DNA of 64,000 nt from CAZSBB01 sp964605235 (GCA_964605235.1 CAZSBB010000019.1:1-64000); one strand, 5' to 3'; counted from the stretch's first letter, positions 9,414 to 18,866 are shown. Notes: generated from the sequence alone by a model not told the origin. Made by a program: numbers and translations.

Positions 9414-10642
9414 CCCACCCGATCGATCAGGCCTATCAGGCCGCCTTGCAGATTCTCAAACCCAGCCCGCGCGCTTTGGCGCATGGACTGGAACTGCACG
9501 CCCAGTCGCTGGTCGTCGACACCTATGGGTTTGGTCCCCAGGCGGCGGTGTCGCCCGCGGGATACCAGGCGCTGTGCGCTGCCGGCGCCTCGCCGCTGGA
9601 GTTGCAGGATTATCGCGAAGACCAGTCCATGACGCGCTGGGCTTTCGACCCGGAGCAGCGCCAGGAAGCGCAGCGCGCCTGGCGGGCGTCGGGCGTCAAC
9701 TGCGTCTTCGTCAACGCCGGCGAGGAAAGCAATCACGTCGACACCCTGCTGCATCGGCTGGCGCGGCGCAGCTATGCCGCTGCCGTCGCCCCCGAAGTCT
9801 GCCGGCGCGCCTTCCAGCCGGACGACATCGTGCGCGCCGGCGCGGAGGGAGCGCCTTGCTACTACCTTTCAACCAACGGGGTGCCCCTGGCGAATCGCTG
9901 CGAGTCCCCGGAAGAGGAGCTGCGCTTCATCCGCACCTTCTTCCAGTTGGGCGCCCGCATGATGCACCTGACCTACAACCGCGCCAACCCCATGGGCGAT
10001 GGCTGTGGCGAAGCGCGCGACGCCGGGCTGACGGACTTCGGGCGCACGGTCATTGCCGCGCTGAACCGTGCGGGGGTGATTGTCGATGTCGCCCACTGCG
10101 GCCAACGGACCAGCCTGGAAGCCGCCCGCGCGTCGGACCAGCCGATCGTGGCGAGTCATACCATGTGCCGAACGCTGGCGGATCACGCCCGCGGCAAGAC
10201 CGACGAAGTCATCCGCGCCATCGCCGACACCGGGGGCTACGTCGGGATCGTCGCGTGCGCATCCTTCCTCAAGTGCTCCTACGACCTGAACGCGCTGCTG
10301 GACCATGTCGCATACGTCGTCAAGCATTTTGGCGCGGAGCACGTCGGCATCGGCACCGATGTCGGTTACGCCCCCGAAGGTTCAGACCGCGCCCTGGAGC
10401 CGTTCCATCCACCAGCCGCCAAAGCCCGCCGGCCCTGGCGCAGCCTCTCGCCGGTCAACTCCAGCAGCGCTCTGCCCGCCGGCTGGACGCTAACCCAGGA
10501 ACTGAGCCTGCGCTGGACCAACTTCCCGCTGTACACCGTGGGCCTGGTGCAGCGCGGCCTGTCCGACGACGACATCCGCCTAATCCTCGGCGGCAACGCC
10601 CTCCGGGTCGCCAACGCCTTGTGGAACGCGCGCGTGCCCTGA
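9410..10642 (+). CDS. M19 (membrane dipeptidase)-like protein lacking metal ligands
   Basis: 410 residues. The C-terminal half is clearly M19: QLGARMMHLTYNRANPMGDG, VIVDVAHCGQRT, VASHTMCRTLADHARGKTDE, IADTGGYVGI, HVGIGTDVGYAPEG and LILGGNALRV. In renal-dipeptidase-type enzymes the zinc ligands are an H-x-D near the N-terminus, a bridging Glu and two His. Here the first site reads VVDTYGFGP instead of D-G-H-N-D-x-P and the Glu site reads YYLSTNGVP, while both later histidines (AHCG, SHT) remain. It may bind one metal, or do something other than dipeptide hydrolysis. It overlaps the upstream aminotransferase by 4 bases. No signal peptide. Confidence 0.82.
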   Translation: MTHPIDQAYQAALQILKPSPRALAHGLELHAQSLVVDTYGFGPQAAVSPAGYQALCAAGASPLELQDYREDQSMTRWAFDPEQRQEAQRAWRASGVNCVFVNAGEESNHVDTLLHRLARRSYAAAVAPEVCRRAFQPDDIVRAGAEGAPCYYLSTNGVPLANRCESPEEELRFIRTFFQLGARMMHLTYNRANPMGDGCGEARDAGLTDFGRTVIAALNRAGVIVDVAHCGQRTSLEAARASDQPIVASHTMCRTLADHARGKTDEVIRAIADTGGYVGIVACASFLKCSYDLNALLDHVAYVVKHFGAEHVGIGTDVGYAPEGSDRALEPFHPPAAKARRPWRSLSPVNSSSALPAGWTLTQELSLRWTNFPLYTVGLVQRGLSDDDIRLILGGNALRVANALWNARVP

Positions 10643-10701
10643 CTGACGCCGTCTGCAGAATGAACGCCGTGAAGCCCGAAGCGGACCACGGGCGGGTCCA
10701 A

Positions 10702-11391
10702 TTATTGTTCGTCGTTCGCCGGGTGTTTGCGCGGCCGGCCGCGCCCCCGCAACACCACCGGCAGCCCCAGACGCTTGGCGGTGCGCTCCGTCCAGCCGAC
10801 CGCGCCGAACGGGCGGCCACGATTGACGCTTAGCCGCAGCCGCGCCAGTTCCGCACTCGTCTCGGGCGCGTTGACCTGCTGGACCCAACCTTCAGGCAAC
10901 GACACGGGCAAGGCGGTCAGCAGTTCCTGTTGCTCGGCCGACCCCGACGTCCGCCGCCACAGGCTCGACCAGCGCCAGGCTTCGGCGCGTCGGACCAACT
11001 TCGCCCGCCGCGGGTTGCGCTCGACGTACCGCAGCACCGCCAGCAGATGCTCATCGCTGGCGACGGGGAAGGACTTGAATCGGCCCTGGTAGATCGATCC
11101 CATGCCCACCTGCTGCCGCTGCACCAGCCAGCGCCGCACGTGGGTGACGGTCAATCGCTGCATGAAGGTCGTCAACTCGCCGGCCTGCCGCGGCCAGAGC
11201 AGCAGATGCCAGTGAGTGGGCATCACGCAATACCCCAGCAGCCGGATCGGGCAAGCCGCCATGGCGTCAGCCAGCACGCGCTCAAAGGCGTCATACTCAG
11301 CCGGCTGATCGAACAACGTCATCCGCCCCGCGCCCCGGTTAAGGACATGGTAGACCAGACCTCCAGGCGTGTGACGAACGCTGCGCGGCAT
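10702..11391 (-). mobile_element. REP-associated tyrosine transposase (RAYT)
   Basis: 229 residues of the Y1/IS200-like RAYT family. It has the N-terminal GGLVYHVLNRGAGRMTLFD, the metal-binding H-x-H in MPTHWHLLLWP, SIYQGRFKSFPVASDEHLLAVLRYVERNP with the likely catalytic Tyr in RYVERNP, and the C-terminal AEAWRWSSLW followed by R-G-R-P-R-K. RAYTs are single-copy transposases that act on REP palindromes rather than on terminal repeats of their own. Several palindromic repeat families in this window (A in particular) are plausible substrates. The gene is intact by reading frame. It is convergent with the M19-like gene, 59 bases away. Confidence 0.9.
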
Positions 11392-11911
11392 GACGGCAGA
11401 TTAGCCGGCCATCAGTCCCCGGTCAATATTGGACCCGGCCCGTTTAATTCTGCTGCTGGGGGATGACGAACCACCAAGACACCAAGTCACCAAGCGATTA
11501 CTGGTTTTTCTTGGTGACTTGGTGACTTGGTGGTGACGAAGAAGTAATCAGGATAGGTCCAAGCATTTCTGTGCTCAGCGCCTGCCAAGCGGCGGGCCAG
11601 GATGGTGTTCGATGCCAGCGGGGGCTAACGGGCCGGTGTGTGAATGACGGGGGAAGCCATGCGCGTTCGGGGAACTATTGGCCGAGCCTGTTGGTGTGGG
11701 TGGGCGGCAGCCTGGTGCCGTCGCTAACGCTTCCGGCTCGTGGGGGGCAGGGGTTGGTGAAGTGACGGGCGCCAGCCGAAGGCCCCCCCCGCACCGGGCG
11801 TGTCATGTGACATCCGGGGTGACACACGCAGGCCTATTCACACCAGACACTTGCGCATCCATGTCACCCATGTCAGGTGACATGACATCGCCACCTGCGG
11901 GGCCTGTCCAC
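11392..11911. other. Intergenic region with several palindromes
   Basis: No gene is supported in this 520-base gap. It holds the family H inverted repeat (11471-11533), a family A half-site (about 11726-11741, ACGCTTCCGGCTCGT) and a stretch at about 11800-11890 with several GTGACA/TGTCAC units in both orientations, ending at the stop of the phosphatase gene. Confidence 0.65.
11471..11533. repeat. Inverted repeat (family H, CCACCAAG units)
   Basis: The 24-base arms at 11471-11494 and 11510-11533 pair with one mismatch. They are built from three CACCAAG units. It lies 80 bases from the start of the RAYT gene. Confidence 0.85.
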
Positions 11912-13639
11912 CTAAATCCCCTGCCCCGCGTTCGCGTGTTCGCCGGCGCCCAGCGGGCGGCGGGTCAGGAGGAAGGTGCGGTCGTCGCCCTGGAGGTTGT
12001 GGCCCTGGTATTCGTCGAGCACATGGTTGAGCTGGTCGGCCGCCAGTTGCAGGGGTTGGTGCTGGGTGGTCTGGTGGATCTGGCTGAGGGTTTCGCCCAG
12101 GCGAGTGACGGTGAGCATTTTGCCTTGCTGGTCGCGGGCTTCGCTCAGGCCGTCGGTGAACATGGCGAGGAGTTGGCTGGGGTTGAGTTGGTCGGTGAGG
12201 AGATCGTAGGTGCGTTTTTGCAGGCCGAAGGGTTCGTAGGGGCCGGCGTCGAGCAGGCGGCGTTGGCCGGTGGGGTCGATGACGATGGGGCTGGGGTGGC
12301 CGGCGTTGATGAAGTTCATCTGGCCGGTGGCGGGATCGATTTCAATGAGGATGCCGGTGACGAAGCGGTTGCGCGGCAGGTACTGGAGCAGGTGGTCATT
12401 GAGCAGCGTGGCGGTCTGGAGCAGGTCGGCCCCGGCGCCGATGCTGGCGTGCACCAGGGTGTGGACGCTGGAGGACACCAGCGCGGCCGGCATGCCTTTG
12501 CCGCACACGTCGGCGACCACCAGCAGCGTTTTGCCGTGGCGCAGGGTCAGCACGTCGACATAATCCCCCGCGACCCAGCGGCAGGGTTGAAAGCCCAGGG
12601 CGACCTCGAGCCCCTGCACCTGCACATCGCGCGGGACCAGGCGCATCTGGATGTCGCGCGCCCGCTGCAGATCGACTTCCACCAGGGCGCTGACTTTGGC
12701 GAGCCGGCGCGCTGCCCAGCCGTTTTCCGCCTGGCGAAAGTGCTCGGCGGCGAGGGAGGCGAGGGTGAGCCATTCCTCGTTCGCCAGTTGCGGGGGCAGG
12801 ATGATGTACAGCAGATCGATCGACTGCTCATCATGCCGCAGCGGGCACGCCATCGCGGCGACCCCGGCGAGCGTGGCGCCGGCGGTGGCGATTTCCGACT
12901 CCCGCGCCAGGGTGGGTTCGGGCTTCTGGCGCAGGGCCTTGAGCAGGCTGTTGGCGATGAAGAGCGAGCGCTGGCCGAACTGCGGGCTCATGACCGGGGA
13001 GCAGAGCGTCTGCGGGGCGGCGGCGGCATCGGTGCGGGCGAGGCGGATGATGGTGGCGGCAAAGCAGCGGAACTGGTCGTTGACCATGAGCTGACACAGC
13101 AGGCGCATGCGCTGGCTTAAGCGGTCGGCGGCATGGAGCGTTTTGCTCAGCTCCATGAGCTGGGTCAGTTGCAGAGCGCTGAGCCGGGCTTCGGCGCGGG
13201 AGTCCTCGCGCAGGGCGCTCATGGACTTGGCGGTGACGCTGGTTTCGCGGACGGCAATGGCGGGTCCGCCGGCCAGCGAGCTGTCCTGCATCGCCTCGCT
13301 GGGCAGGGTCAGGGTCAGGTGGAACTGCCCGATGGTGATGCGGTCCGCCAGGTCGAGGAGGCGTTCGGTGCTGGCGAAGCCGTTGATGAGGGTGCCGTTG
13401 CTGGAGCCCAGGTCGCGGAGCCACCATTTGCCCCAGCGGTCGCAGCGCAACTCGGCGTGGCGGCGGGAGACGCTCACATGCGGGAGCATGAGGTCCACGC
13501 CCTCCTGCCGCCCGATGATGATGCGATCGCCCACCAGCGGGAAGTGCGACACTTCGCCGGCGGGGTCTTCCACCTTCAGCAGCCGGTCAAAACTGCTGGC
13601 GACCGGCAGGCTGGACAACTTTTGCAGGCCCTCGGACAA
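11912..13639 (-). CDS. FHA-GAF-SpoIIE (PP2C-type) serine phosphatase
   Basis: 575 residues. An FHA domain comes first (about 20-110: IIIGRQEGVDLML, VSVSRRHAELRCD, GSSNGTLIN), then a GAF-like region (about 170-330), then the PP2C SpoIIE domain (about 340-550: RDIQMRLVPRDVQVQGLEVA, AGDYVDVLTLRHGKTLLVVADVCGKGMPAAL, FINAGHPSPIVI, LLAMFTDGLSEARD). The acidic residues that bind two metals in PP2C enzymes are present (GDY, ADVCGKG, TDG). Such RsbU-like phosphatases dephosphorylate anti-sigma-antagonist proteins. The start is TTG, backed by GGAG seven bases before it. The gene points away from the response regulator at 13993 and opens the signalling island. Confidence 0.93.
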   Translation of the reverse strand: MSEGLQKLSSLPVASSFDRLLKVEDPAGEVSHFPLVGDRIIIGRQEGVDLMLPHVSVSRRHAELRCDRWGKWWLRDLGSSNGTLINGFASTERLLDLADRITIGQFHLTLTLPSEAMQDSSLAGGPAIAVRETSVTAKSMSALREDSRAEARLSALQLTQLMELSKTLHAADRLSQRMRLLCQLMVNDQFRCFAATIIRLARTDAAAAPQTLCSPVMSPQFGQRSLFIANSLLKALRQKPEPTLARESEIATAGATLAGVAAMACPLRHDEQSIDLLYIILPPQLANEEWLTLASLAAEHFRQAENGWAARRLAKVSALVEVDLQRARDIQMRLVPRDVQVQGLEVALGFQPCRWVAGDYVDVLTLRHGKTLLVVADVCGKGMPAALVSSSVHTLVHASIGAGADLLQTATLLNDHLLQYLPRNRFVTGILIEIDPATGQMNFINAGHPSPIVIDPTGQRRLLDAGPYEPFGLQKRTYDLLTDQLNPSQLLAMFTDGLSEARDQQGKMLTVTRLGETLSQIHQTTQHQPLQLAADQLNHVLDEYQGHNLQGDDRTFLLTRRPLGAGEHANAGQGI

Positions 13640-13992
13640 ACCCGGGCTCCGGCACAGGGACGTTGGGGCGAACGGCGGTTAGGCGTAGATTAGCAGGTCG
13701 CCGCCGGCGCGAACATGGCCGATCATGCCGACGTCGCGGATTGGCGCGGGATTTGCAGTGGTGGAATATCCTTGACTGGAATGACCCTGACTCGTAGCCT
13801 AATGGACAGGAAGTGATGAGCTTTCAGCGTGGTGTGGCCGATGGGCAATCCATCGGAAGGACGGCCGCCATGGGTTGTCCAAAGCGCTGAAACACAACCT
13901 GCCTCTGCGTGGGCTTGAGAGAGAACCGCCGGGGTTGTTCGGAGTCCGCCATAGACTCGGTTCGTGCGCGCACGGGCCGGGGGAGAAAGCTC
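13640..13992. other. Divergent promoter region between the phosphatase and the response regulator
   Basis: No gene is supported. A weak sigma-70-like pair, TTGACT (13772-13777) and TAGCCT (13795-13800), spaced 17 bases, points toward the response regulator. A longer in-frame open stretch exists upstream of the receiver gene, but it lacks family homology. A ribosome-binding site precedes 13993. Confidence 0.4.
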
Positions 13993-14373
13993 ATGCCCAA
14001 AACCATTCTGCTCGCCGATGATGAACCGAATATCCGCCTGCTGGTGCACACCACGCTGGACGACCCGGAGTACGAAATCCTTGAAGCGGAGGACGGCCGG
14101 TCGGCGCTGGACCTTGCCCGCCGCCATAAGCCGCAGTTGATCGTGCTGGACTGGGTGATGCCCGGTCTGACCGGCATCGAGGTGGCGACCGAGCTGCGCA
14201 AGCATCCCGCCACCTCGTCGATTCCCATCATCATGCTCACCTGCAAGGGTCAGCCGGGCGACATCGCCGCCGGGCAGGCCGCGGGGGTGAACATTTACCT
14301 GGTTAAACCCTTCAGCCCCATGGAGTTGCTCGACCGCGTGCAGGAAGCGCTGTCGACGGCGGTGGCGAGCTGA
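13993..14373 (+). CDS. Single-domain response regulator (receiver)
   Basis: 126 residues comprising one CheY-like receiver domain and nothing else. The acidic pocket is D9-D10-E11 (ADDEPN), the phosphoacceptor D53 is in VLDWVMPG, and the switch lysine K105 is in YLVKPF. A GGGGAGA ribosome-binding site lies 5 bases before the ATG. It sits 46 bases before the sigma-54 activator and could be the receiver that passes signal to it, since that activator has no receiver of its own. Confidence 0.94.
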   Translation: MPKTILLADDEPNIRLLVHTTLDDPEYEILEAEDGRSALDLARRHKPQLIVLDWVMPGLTGIEVATELRKHPATSSIPIIMLTCKGQPGDIAAGQAAGVNIYLVKPFSPMELLDRVQEALSTAVAS

Positions 14374-14419
14374 AACCTGGCTGTGTGACTGGCTTTATCA
14401 CCTAAGCGTCAGGGGCCGC

Positions 14420-15850
14420 ATGCCGTCTGATTCGCCCTGGAAACCCGGCAGTCTGCACCTGTCTGCAGCTCGTCGCGCAGGCGCGGGTTCCCCGTTGCCG
14501 CCTTCGGCCGTGGACCTGCCGGACGCTCCGGATGCTCCCGACACGCCGCCCCCGGTGCTCAGCGATGAACAACTCGCCCGCCGGCTGGAACTGCTCAATT
14601 CGCAGCTGGTGATGTACGCCCGCGACTTTCGCCGGCTGGTTGATTCCGAGCAGAAAAAGACGCTGGAATTGATGGAGCTCAAGCGGCAGCTTGAGGACGC
14701 CAGGGAGCGCTTGACCGCCATTGGCGCTGATGTGCCCCATGACGAAGCCCTGGCGGATCGCAACGGCGCCCCGCTGATCATCGGGCACGCGCCGGGCATC
14801 GCCAAGGCGCTGGCGCTGTGTGCCCGCGTCGCCCCCACCAACACCACCGTGCTGCTCACCGGCGAAACCGGCACCGGCAAGGAACTCACCGCCCGCCGCA
14901 TCCACGCCCTTTCTCCCCGCGCCGGTCAGGCTTTCATCGCCATCAACTGTGCCGCCCTCCCCGAAGCCCTGCTTGAATCCGAACTCTTCGGCCACGAAAA
15001 GGGCGCCTTCACCGGGGCGGTCACCACCAAAATCGGCCTGTTCGAGCTGGCCCACGGCGGCAGCCTGCTGCTCGATGAAGTGGGCGAAATGCCCCTGTCC
15101 TTGCAGGTCAAGCTCCTGCGGGCGCTCGAAGAACGCCGCTTCCGGCGGATCGGCGCCACCAGCGAGGTGGAAGTCGACGTCCGCGTCATCGCCGCCACCA
15201 ACCGCGACCTCAAACAGGAAGTCAACCAGAACCACTTCCGTGCCGACCTGTACTACCGCCTGAATGTCTTCCCCATCCACCTGCCCGCCCTGCGCCAGCG
15301 TGCCGAAGACATTCCCCTGCTGATCGGTCATTTCCTCGCCCAGCACACCCCGGCCGGTCGGGTGACCCCCCGGCTCACGGACACCGCGCTGTCGGCTTTG
15401 CTGGCGTACAGCTGGCCCGGCAATATCCGCGAGCTGCGCAACGTCGTGGAGCGGGCGGTCCTGCTGGCCAACGAGGACGAAATCACGCTGGCGAACCTGC
15501 CCCCGGAGATCGCCGAGGCCGCCCTGCCGCCGACCGCCGAGCTGCCCCCGGAACTGTCGCCCGATCTGGAACGGGCGGCCCACACGCCCGCGCCCGGAAC
15601 CCCCCGGCCGGCAGCGCCCGTTGCGCCCACGACGCTGCTGCCGACGCACAAGAACTCCAAGCTTGCCGCCCATGAGCGGGCGCTGATTATCCAGGCGCTG
15701 GACGCCAATCACTGGAACAAAGCCGCCGCCGCCCGGCAGTTGGGCATCAGTTGGGACAACCTGCGTTACCGCATCAAGAAGTATCGGCTGCAGCCGCCCC
15801 CGGATCATGCCCCGGAAACCTTGCCGGGAAGTTCCGGGGACTCGGCATAG
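14420..15850 (+). CDS. Sigma-54-dependent transcriptional activator without receiver
   Basis: 476 residues. The N-terminal 110 residues are Pro/Ala-rich then helical (LNSQLVMYARDFRRLVDSEQ), probably a coiled coil for signal input. The AAA+ domain has Walker A GETGTGKE (about 148), the sigma-54-contacting loop GAFTGA (about 195), Walker B LLLDEVGEM and the R-fingers of the family, and a C-terminal Fis-type HTH (NHWNKAAAARQLGISWDNLR). It activates RNA polymerase holding sigma-54. The start is ATG with AGGGG just before it. The best candidate target in the window is the sigma-54 promoter at 18867. Confidence 0.95.
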   Translation: MPSDSPWKPGSLHLSAARRAGAGSPLPPSAVDLPDAPDAPDTPPPVLSDEQLARRLELLNSQLVMYARDFRRLVDSEQKKTLELMELKRQLEDARERLTAIGADVPHDEALADRNGAPLIIGHAPGIAKALALCARVAPTNTTVLLTGETGTGKELTARRIHALSPRAGQAFIAINCAALPEALLESELFGHEKGAFTGAVTTKIGLFELAHGGSLLLDEVGEMPLSLQVKLLRALEERRFRRIGATSEVEVDVRVIAATNRDLKQEVNQNHFRADLYYRLNVFPIHLPALRQRAEDIPLLIGHFLAQHTPAGRVTPRLTDTALSALLAYSWPGNIRELRNVVERAVLLANEDEITLANLPPEIAEAALPPTAELPPELSPDLERAAHTPAPGTPRPAAPVAPTTLLPTHKNSKLAAHERALIIQALDANHWNKAAAARQLGISWDNLRYRIKKYRLQPPPDHAPETLPGSSGDSA

Positions 15851-15897
15851 GTAAAATTACCGGGTGTGCCGAGCGGTAATCGGCAAAATTGCCGATT
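15850..15897. promoter_or_regulatory. Two adjacent palindromes
   Basis: GGTAAAATTACC (15850-15861) and AATCGGCAAAATTGCCGATT (15878-15897) are inverted repeats with the same AAAATT centre. They follow the stop of the sigma-54 activator and lie about 180 bases before the histidine kinase. Either a regulator binds there or they form hairpins; no U-tract follows. Confidence 0.5.
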
Positions 15898-16075
15898 CGT
15901 CCCGACTCCGGCATGGGGTTTCCCGGCCTGTTGATTGTCTGGGAGATATTTTTTCCACTGACTTCTCGGTCCAGTCCATGCAGCAATTCACGGAAATATA
16001 AGTTTTATCTGACTTGCCCACGCCCCGGCGAAATCCGTCGCGGCGCGGCATGGTCTATGCTCGGAACCGTGCATC

Positions 16076-18604
16076 GTGGCAACGCTTTCGACCCATTCCA
16101 CCCGCCTGGACCTCGTGAGCCATCCACGCCAGGACATGGCGGACGCCCTGACCCAGCTGGCGCGACAGACGGTCGCCTGCGGGCACCTGACGCAGTTGCC
16201 GCCGCTGGTGCTGCGCTGCCTGGCGGATACGCTGGGCGTCGCCCGCGTCGGCTGGTTGGAACTGCTGGGCGATCAACGAACCCTTCGCCTGCGCGCGGGG
16301 CTCAACCTGCCGGGCGACTGGATCAACCAACTGAGCTTCACGCCGCTGGAACAGGACCAACTGGGGTTCGCCCTGGCGGCGCGTGAGCCGGTGATCATTT
16401 CCGATCTGGCGCAGGAACAGTACCTGCAACTGCCCAACCTGCTGGCGGAACTGGGCGTCAGCTCCAGCGCCGCGGTGCTGGTGGACCATGTGGAGCGTCC
16501 GTTGGGGCTGCTGCTGCTGCTGGACCCTTTGCCGCGCACCTACAGCACCGCGGATCGCCAGTTCCTGCTGCAGGTCGCCGAGCTGCTGAGCATCGCCCAG
16601 GTGCGGCTGCGCGAGCAGGAACTGACCCGCGCCCACAGTCAGACGCTCGAGCGCATCGCCCAGGACGAACCGCTGCGGGCGGTGATCAACGACATCTGCC
16701 TGCGCAGCGAAAACATGGTCAGCACCGCCCAGGCGGTCGTGCTGTTGTATGAGGAACGCACGCATCGCATTCGCCTGGGCGCGGGCCCCTCGCTGGCGCC
16801 GGAGCTGGCGCAATTGCTGGACAATCTGGAGCCCGGCCGCACCGCGGATGTGGAAGCCCACGCCCAGCGGTTTGGCACCAAGGCGTGCTGGTCGACCCCG
16901 GTGTTCATCGAGCAGGGCAAAGTCGTGGGCACCTTCGCCCTGCTGCATGGTCTGGACGCCCAGCCGACCGCTCATGACCTGCAGGTGCTCGACCACGGCG
17001 CCCGGCTGGTGGGGCTGGCGGTGCGCCGGGACCGCGAGCGGCGCACGCTGCGCCGCGCGGAGCTGACCAACGCCCAGACGGAAAGCCAGCTTCGCCAGCA
17101 GACCACGGAATTGAATCGCGCTGCCGACCAGTTGCAGGGCGAGATCACCCGCCGCAAGCGCGCCGAGGACCTGGTGCGCGGCGGGGAAGAGCGGTACCGC
17201 GACCTGTTCGAGAACGCCAGCGACCTGATTCAGATCGTCGAAGCCGACGGCCGACTGCGGTTCGTCAATCGCGCCTGGCGGCAGGCGCTGGGTTACGCCG
17301 AGAATGAAGTCGGCCGGCTGATGCTCATGGACGTGATCCATCCCGACAGCCGCCCGCGGGTCGGCGAATGGATCAAGCGCGCCCTGGCGGGGGAAACCTC
17401 GGCTGGCATCGAGGTCAAGTTCTTCACCCGCGAAGGCAAAACGCTGGTGGCGGAGGGTTCGTTCAACGGCTTCGTCGAAAACGGCCGGCTGACCGGCGCC
17501 CGCGCCATCTTCCGCGATGTGACCGACCGCAAGCAGGCCCTGGAAGAGCAGCAGAAGCTTGTCTCCCTGGTGCAATGCTCCAGCGATTTCATCGGCATGG
17601 CGACACTCGACGGGCAGTTGGTGTTCATCAACGACGAAGGCCGACGCATGGTGGGACTGGGCCAGCGCGAGCCGGTCAGCCATTTGAAACTCAAGGACCT
17701 GTTCGCCCCGGACACCTGGCCGACGATTGAAAAAGTCGCCCTGCCCGCCAGTCGGCAGGTGGATCGCTGGGCGGGCGAAGGCAAGCTGCGTCACTTGACC
17801 AAGCGTCTGAACGTGGACGTTCAGATCAATGTCTTTCTGGTGAGACACCCCCAGAGCCATGAGCCGTTGTGTGTCGGCATGGCGCTGCAGGACATCACCC
17901 ACCGCAAGGAAGTGGATCGGATGAAAGACGAACTCGTCGCCACCGTCAGTCACGAGCTGCGCACGCCCCTGACCAGCCTGCGCGGCTACGCGGAACTGCT
18001 GCTCGCCCGCCGTTACCCGGAGGAAAAACAGCAACGCTTCCTCAAGATCATCCATGACGAAACGCTGCGGCTCAACAAGCTGATCAACGACTTCCTGGAC
18101 ATCCGCCGCATGGAGTCGGGCCAGCAGAGCTACAACCGCGTGAGCGTGGACCTGATCCCGCTGCTGAGCGAGGTGGTCCACGTCTATCGCCAGGAAGACA
18201 CCCAGCGTTTCCAGTGGCGCACGGACCTGCCCAACGCGCTCCCGCCGGTGCACGCCGACCGCGACCGCATCTGGCAGGTGCTGACCAACCTGATTTCCAA
18301 CGCCATGAAGTTCTCGCCCGCCGGCAGCACCATCACGCTGACCGCCAAACAGCAGGGGTCGAGCGTGGTGGTGGCGGTGACGGACGAAGGCATGGGCATC
18401 GCCCGCGCCGACCAGGCGCACCTGTTCGACAAGTTCTTCCGCGCGGTTCCCACCGACAACCGCCAGCATCAGGGCAGCGGGTTGGGCCTGGCGATCGTCA
18501 AGGAAATCGTCGAAGCCCACGACGGCCGGGTCACCGTCGACAGCACGCTGGGCAAGGGCAGCACCTTCAGCTTCTCGCTGCCGGTGATCAGCACGACCAG
18601 GTAA
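16076..18604 (+). CDS. GAF-PAS-PAS histidine kinase
   Basis: 842 residues, cytosolic (no signal peptide or TM segment seen). A GAF-like domain lies at about 30-175 and another at about 190-330, then a coiled stretch, PAS 1 (about 370-490, DLFENASDLIQIVEADGRLRFV), PAS 2 (about 500-610, SSDFIGMATLDGQLVFI), the HisKA domain with phosphohistidine near 626 (ATVSHELRTPLTSLRGYAE), and HATPase (NLISNAMKFSPAG, VTDEGMGIA, LFDKFFR, GSGLGLAIVKEIVE). No receiver is fused; the orphan receiver at 13993 is the natural partner. The start is GTG at 16076 with no clear ribosome-binding site. Confidence 0.94.
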   Translation: MATLSTHSTRLDLVSHPRQDMADALTQLARQTVACGHLTQLPPLVLRCLADTLGVARVGWLELLGDQRTLRLRAGLNLPGDWINQLSFTPLEQDQLGFALAAREPVIISDLAQEQYLQLPNLLAELGVSSSAAVLVDHVERPLGLLLLLDPLPRTYSTADRQFLLQVAELLSIAQVRLREQELTRAHSQTLERIAQDEPLRAVINDICLRSENMVSTAQAVVLLYEERTHRIRLGAGPSLAPELAQLLDNLEPGRTADVEAHAQRFGTKACWSTPVFIEQGKVVGTFALLHGLDAQPTAHDLQVLDHGARLVGLAVRRDRERRTLRRAELTNAQTESQLRQQTTELNRAADQLQGEITRRKRAEDLVRGGEERYRDLFENASDLIQIVEADGRLRFVNRAWRQALGYAENEVGRLMLMDVIHPDSRPRVGEWIKRALAGETSAGIEVKFFTREGKTLVAEGSFNGFVENGRLTGARAIFRDVTDRKQALEEQQKLVSLVQCSSDFIGMATLDGQLVFINDEGRRMVGLGQREPVSHLKLKDLFAPDTWPTIEKVALPASRQVDRWAGEGKLRHLTKRLNVDVQINVFLVRHPQSHEPLCVGMALQDITHRKEVDRMKDELVATVSHELRTPLTSLRGYAELLLARRYPEEKQQRFLKIIHDETLRLNKLINDFLDIRRMESGQQSYNRVSVDLIPLLSEVVHVYRQEDTQRFQWRTDLPNALPPVHADRDRIWQVLTNLISNAMKFSPAGSTITLTAKQQGSSVVVAVTDEGMGIARADQAHLFDKFFRAVPTDNRQHQGSGLGLAIVKEIVEAHDGRVTVDSTLGKGSTFSFSLPVISTTR

Positions 18605-18634
18605 GCCACGCGCTCACATCCAACAGAATCTTCC

Positions 18635-18721
18635 ACGAGCCCCGACCGTGAGGGAGGGGTTGCTTTCATTGCGCCAAATGCTGCGGCTGCGCCGCCCCCC
18701 CTGCTCACGCGCGGGGTTCGT
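18635..18721. repeat. Family A REP-like repeat, copy 2
   Basis: Begins ACGAGCCCCGACCGTGAGGG and ends CTGCTCACGCGCGGGGTTCG. It is the same kind of element as at 30121, 44170 and 51657, sharing the internal CTGCGGCTGCGCCGC block. Confidence 0.8.
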
Positions 18722-18798
18722 TGTGCTGTCAATCCGGCCCCTGGCAATCGGTGGCAATCGGCGATTCCCGTCTTCCACTCGGCACAAGGTCATCGGCA

Positions 18799-18816
18799 CT
18801 CGGGAATATTCCCGAG
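18799..18816. promoter_or_regulatory. Perfect 18-bp palindrome, likely activator site
   Basis: CTCGGGAATATTCCCGAG reads the same on both strands. Its centre is about 85 bases upstream of the transcription start predicted from the sigma-54 promoter at 18867, the distance typical of an enhancer-binding-protein site. Confidence 0.6.
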
Positions 18817-18866
18817 CGCCAACTCGGCAAACCGCGTTCGCACGCCGACGGAACGCTTTTCACCTC

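Noticed and set aside
16055..18520. 821-codon minus-strand open frame
   Set aside because: It lies exactly opposite a well-supported histidine kinase and has no motif; GC-rich codon bias produces such frames.
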